NCBI GenBank assembly: GCA_003024985.2
Contig: PXIH01S0000597.1
Length of the DNA: 17,664 nt
Reading direction: 5' to 3' (one strand)
DNA from: Euperipatoides rowelli
Lineage: Eukaryota > Onychophora > Udeonychophora > Euonychophora > Peripatopsidae
The position numbers and the translations under genes were made by a program. Of this stretch, positions 17,126 to 17,664 are shown in pieces (the first letter of the stretch is position 1; each line of letters opens with the position of its first letter). A model generated the notes under the pieces. It saw nothing but the letters and a program-made list of their open reading frames with translations. It had not been told where the DNA came from and did no database searches.

Positions 17126-17664
17126 AATTATTATTATAATAATATATTAGGCTAGCAATCTTAGTCCTTGGTTAGCAAATGAGTAACTAGTGCATACAGT
17201 ATATGGTATGCTATCTCTCACTCCCTCTCACTCTTTCTGTAGGGTTACACTTATTAGCAATATGATATGATATTAGTAATAGTAATAGACTAAGCATAGT
17301 CTATGGTCATACATTATATTAGTAAGGAAATTGGTAAGTACAATATGGAGCGTCTGGGGAGCAAACTTCTCCTTTTATGCTCCTTTGAGTATTTACCCAA
17401 AATGGCCCCTGGTGGCCCCTGCTGTGTTCACTTGTGACATGGGCATGATTACACCAATCACTGCTTTGAAGAATCAAAGAAGATGTCTTTGAATAAAATA
17501 GTTGCTGAAAGGAATTATGTTAATGAATCATCTTTGGCCTAATTAATTTGGAAAATGGGTCATTATCAAAAAAATCAGGAATTTGATTAAGAATTTTTTT
17601 AAAATTAAAGTTTATTGGAACATGTTAATATTTACTTCCATGGAAGATCTTAACTCAAGAAATA
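17126..17664. other. Non-coding DNA at the right edge
   Basis: Would be intron if the candidate exon is real. A short GC-rich block at 17403-17426 contains TGGCCCCTGGTGGCCCCTG, which reads as two overlapping CTCF-like cores on the minus strand, each with mismatches. Nothing else recognised. Confidence 0.4.

Noticed and set aside
1-17664. CRISPR array, operon, tRNA or rRNA genes
   Set aside because: No regularly spaced repeats, no cloverleaf with A/B boxes and no rRNA core sequence were seen; the window is animal DNA with introns.

Overview
This is AT-rich (by eye about 70% A+T) animal nuclear DNA. There are small exons with GT/AG introns, a decayed LINE, several DNA-transposon pieces, many homopolymer runs and four single N bases (6936, 7482, 8271, 16305). 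No bacterial-style gene layout, rRNA, tRNA or CRISPR array was seen. The mix of elements and frequent words such as TACTGTA and TAGCCTAC fits a marine invertebrate; echinoderm or hemichordate is only a guess.

The one host gene I can support lies on the minus strand. Four exons (12410-12326, 6511-6443, 5682-5623, 3782-3735) join in frame with consensus splice sites. They encode an 87-residue stretch: most of a J domain with an intact HPD motif, then the helix that follows it in DNAJC14. It is therefore a partial DNAJC14-like co-chaperone gene. The N-terminal exons must lie at higher coordinates or beyond the right edge. The zinc-binding C-terminal exons were not found and probably lie beyond the left edge.

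Region by region. 1-160 holds a DNA-transposon terminal fragment. 649-899 and 3368-3641 are diverged inverted copies of one sequence, and between them sits a complete non-autonomous hAT-like element (1508-2860, 13-bp inverted ends, CAGTAG on both flanks). 3735-6511 carries three of the host exons in featureless AT-rich introns. The 5.8-kb intron between the two J-domain exons contains a broken LINE in the opposite orientation (about 8396-11220: PHD-type finger and coiled coil from ORF1, then endonuclease and reverse transcriptase pieces from ORF2), followed by a hAT-like end (about 11510-11633). From 12.4 to 17.7 kb I see mostly non-coding DNA: a possible LINE or SINE 3' end (13134-13196), a degenerate 26-28-bp tandem repeat (13916-13996), another transposon end (15541-15670), a TCTCACG-rich repeat (15876-15952), a perfect 20-bp-arm hairpin (16704-16747), and an unassigned plus-strand candidate exon (17021-17119).

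No new multi-gene system is apparent. The most useful observations are the split J-domain gene with its antisense LINE, the strong excess of TACTGTA, the promoter-like hAT derivative, and the inverted duplication next to a host exon.
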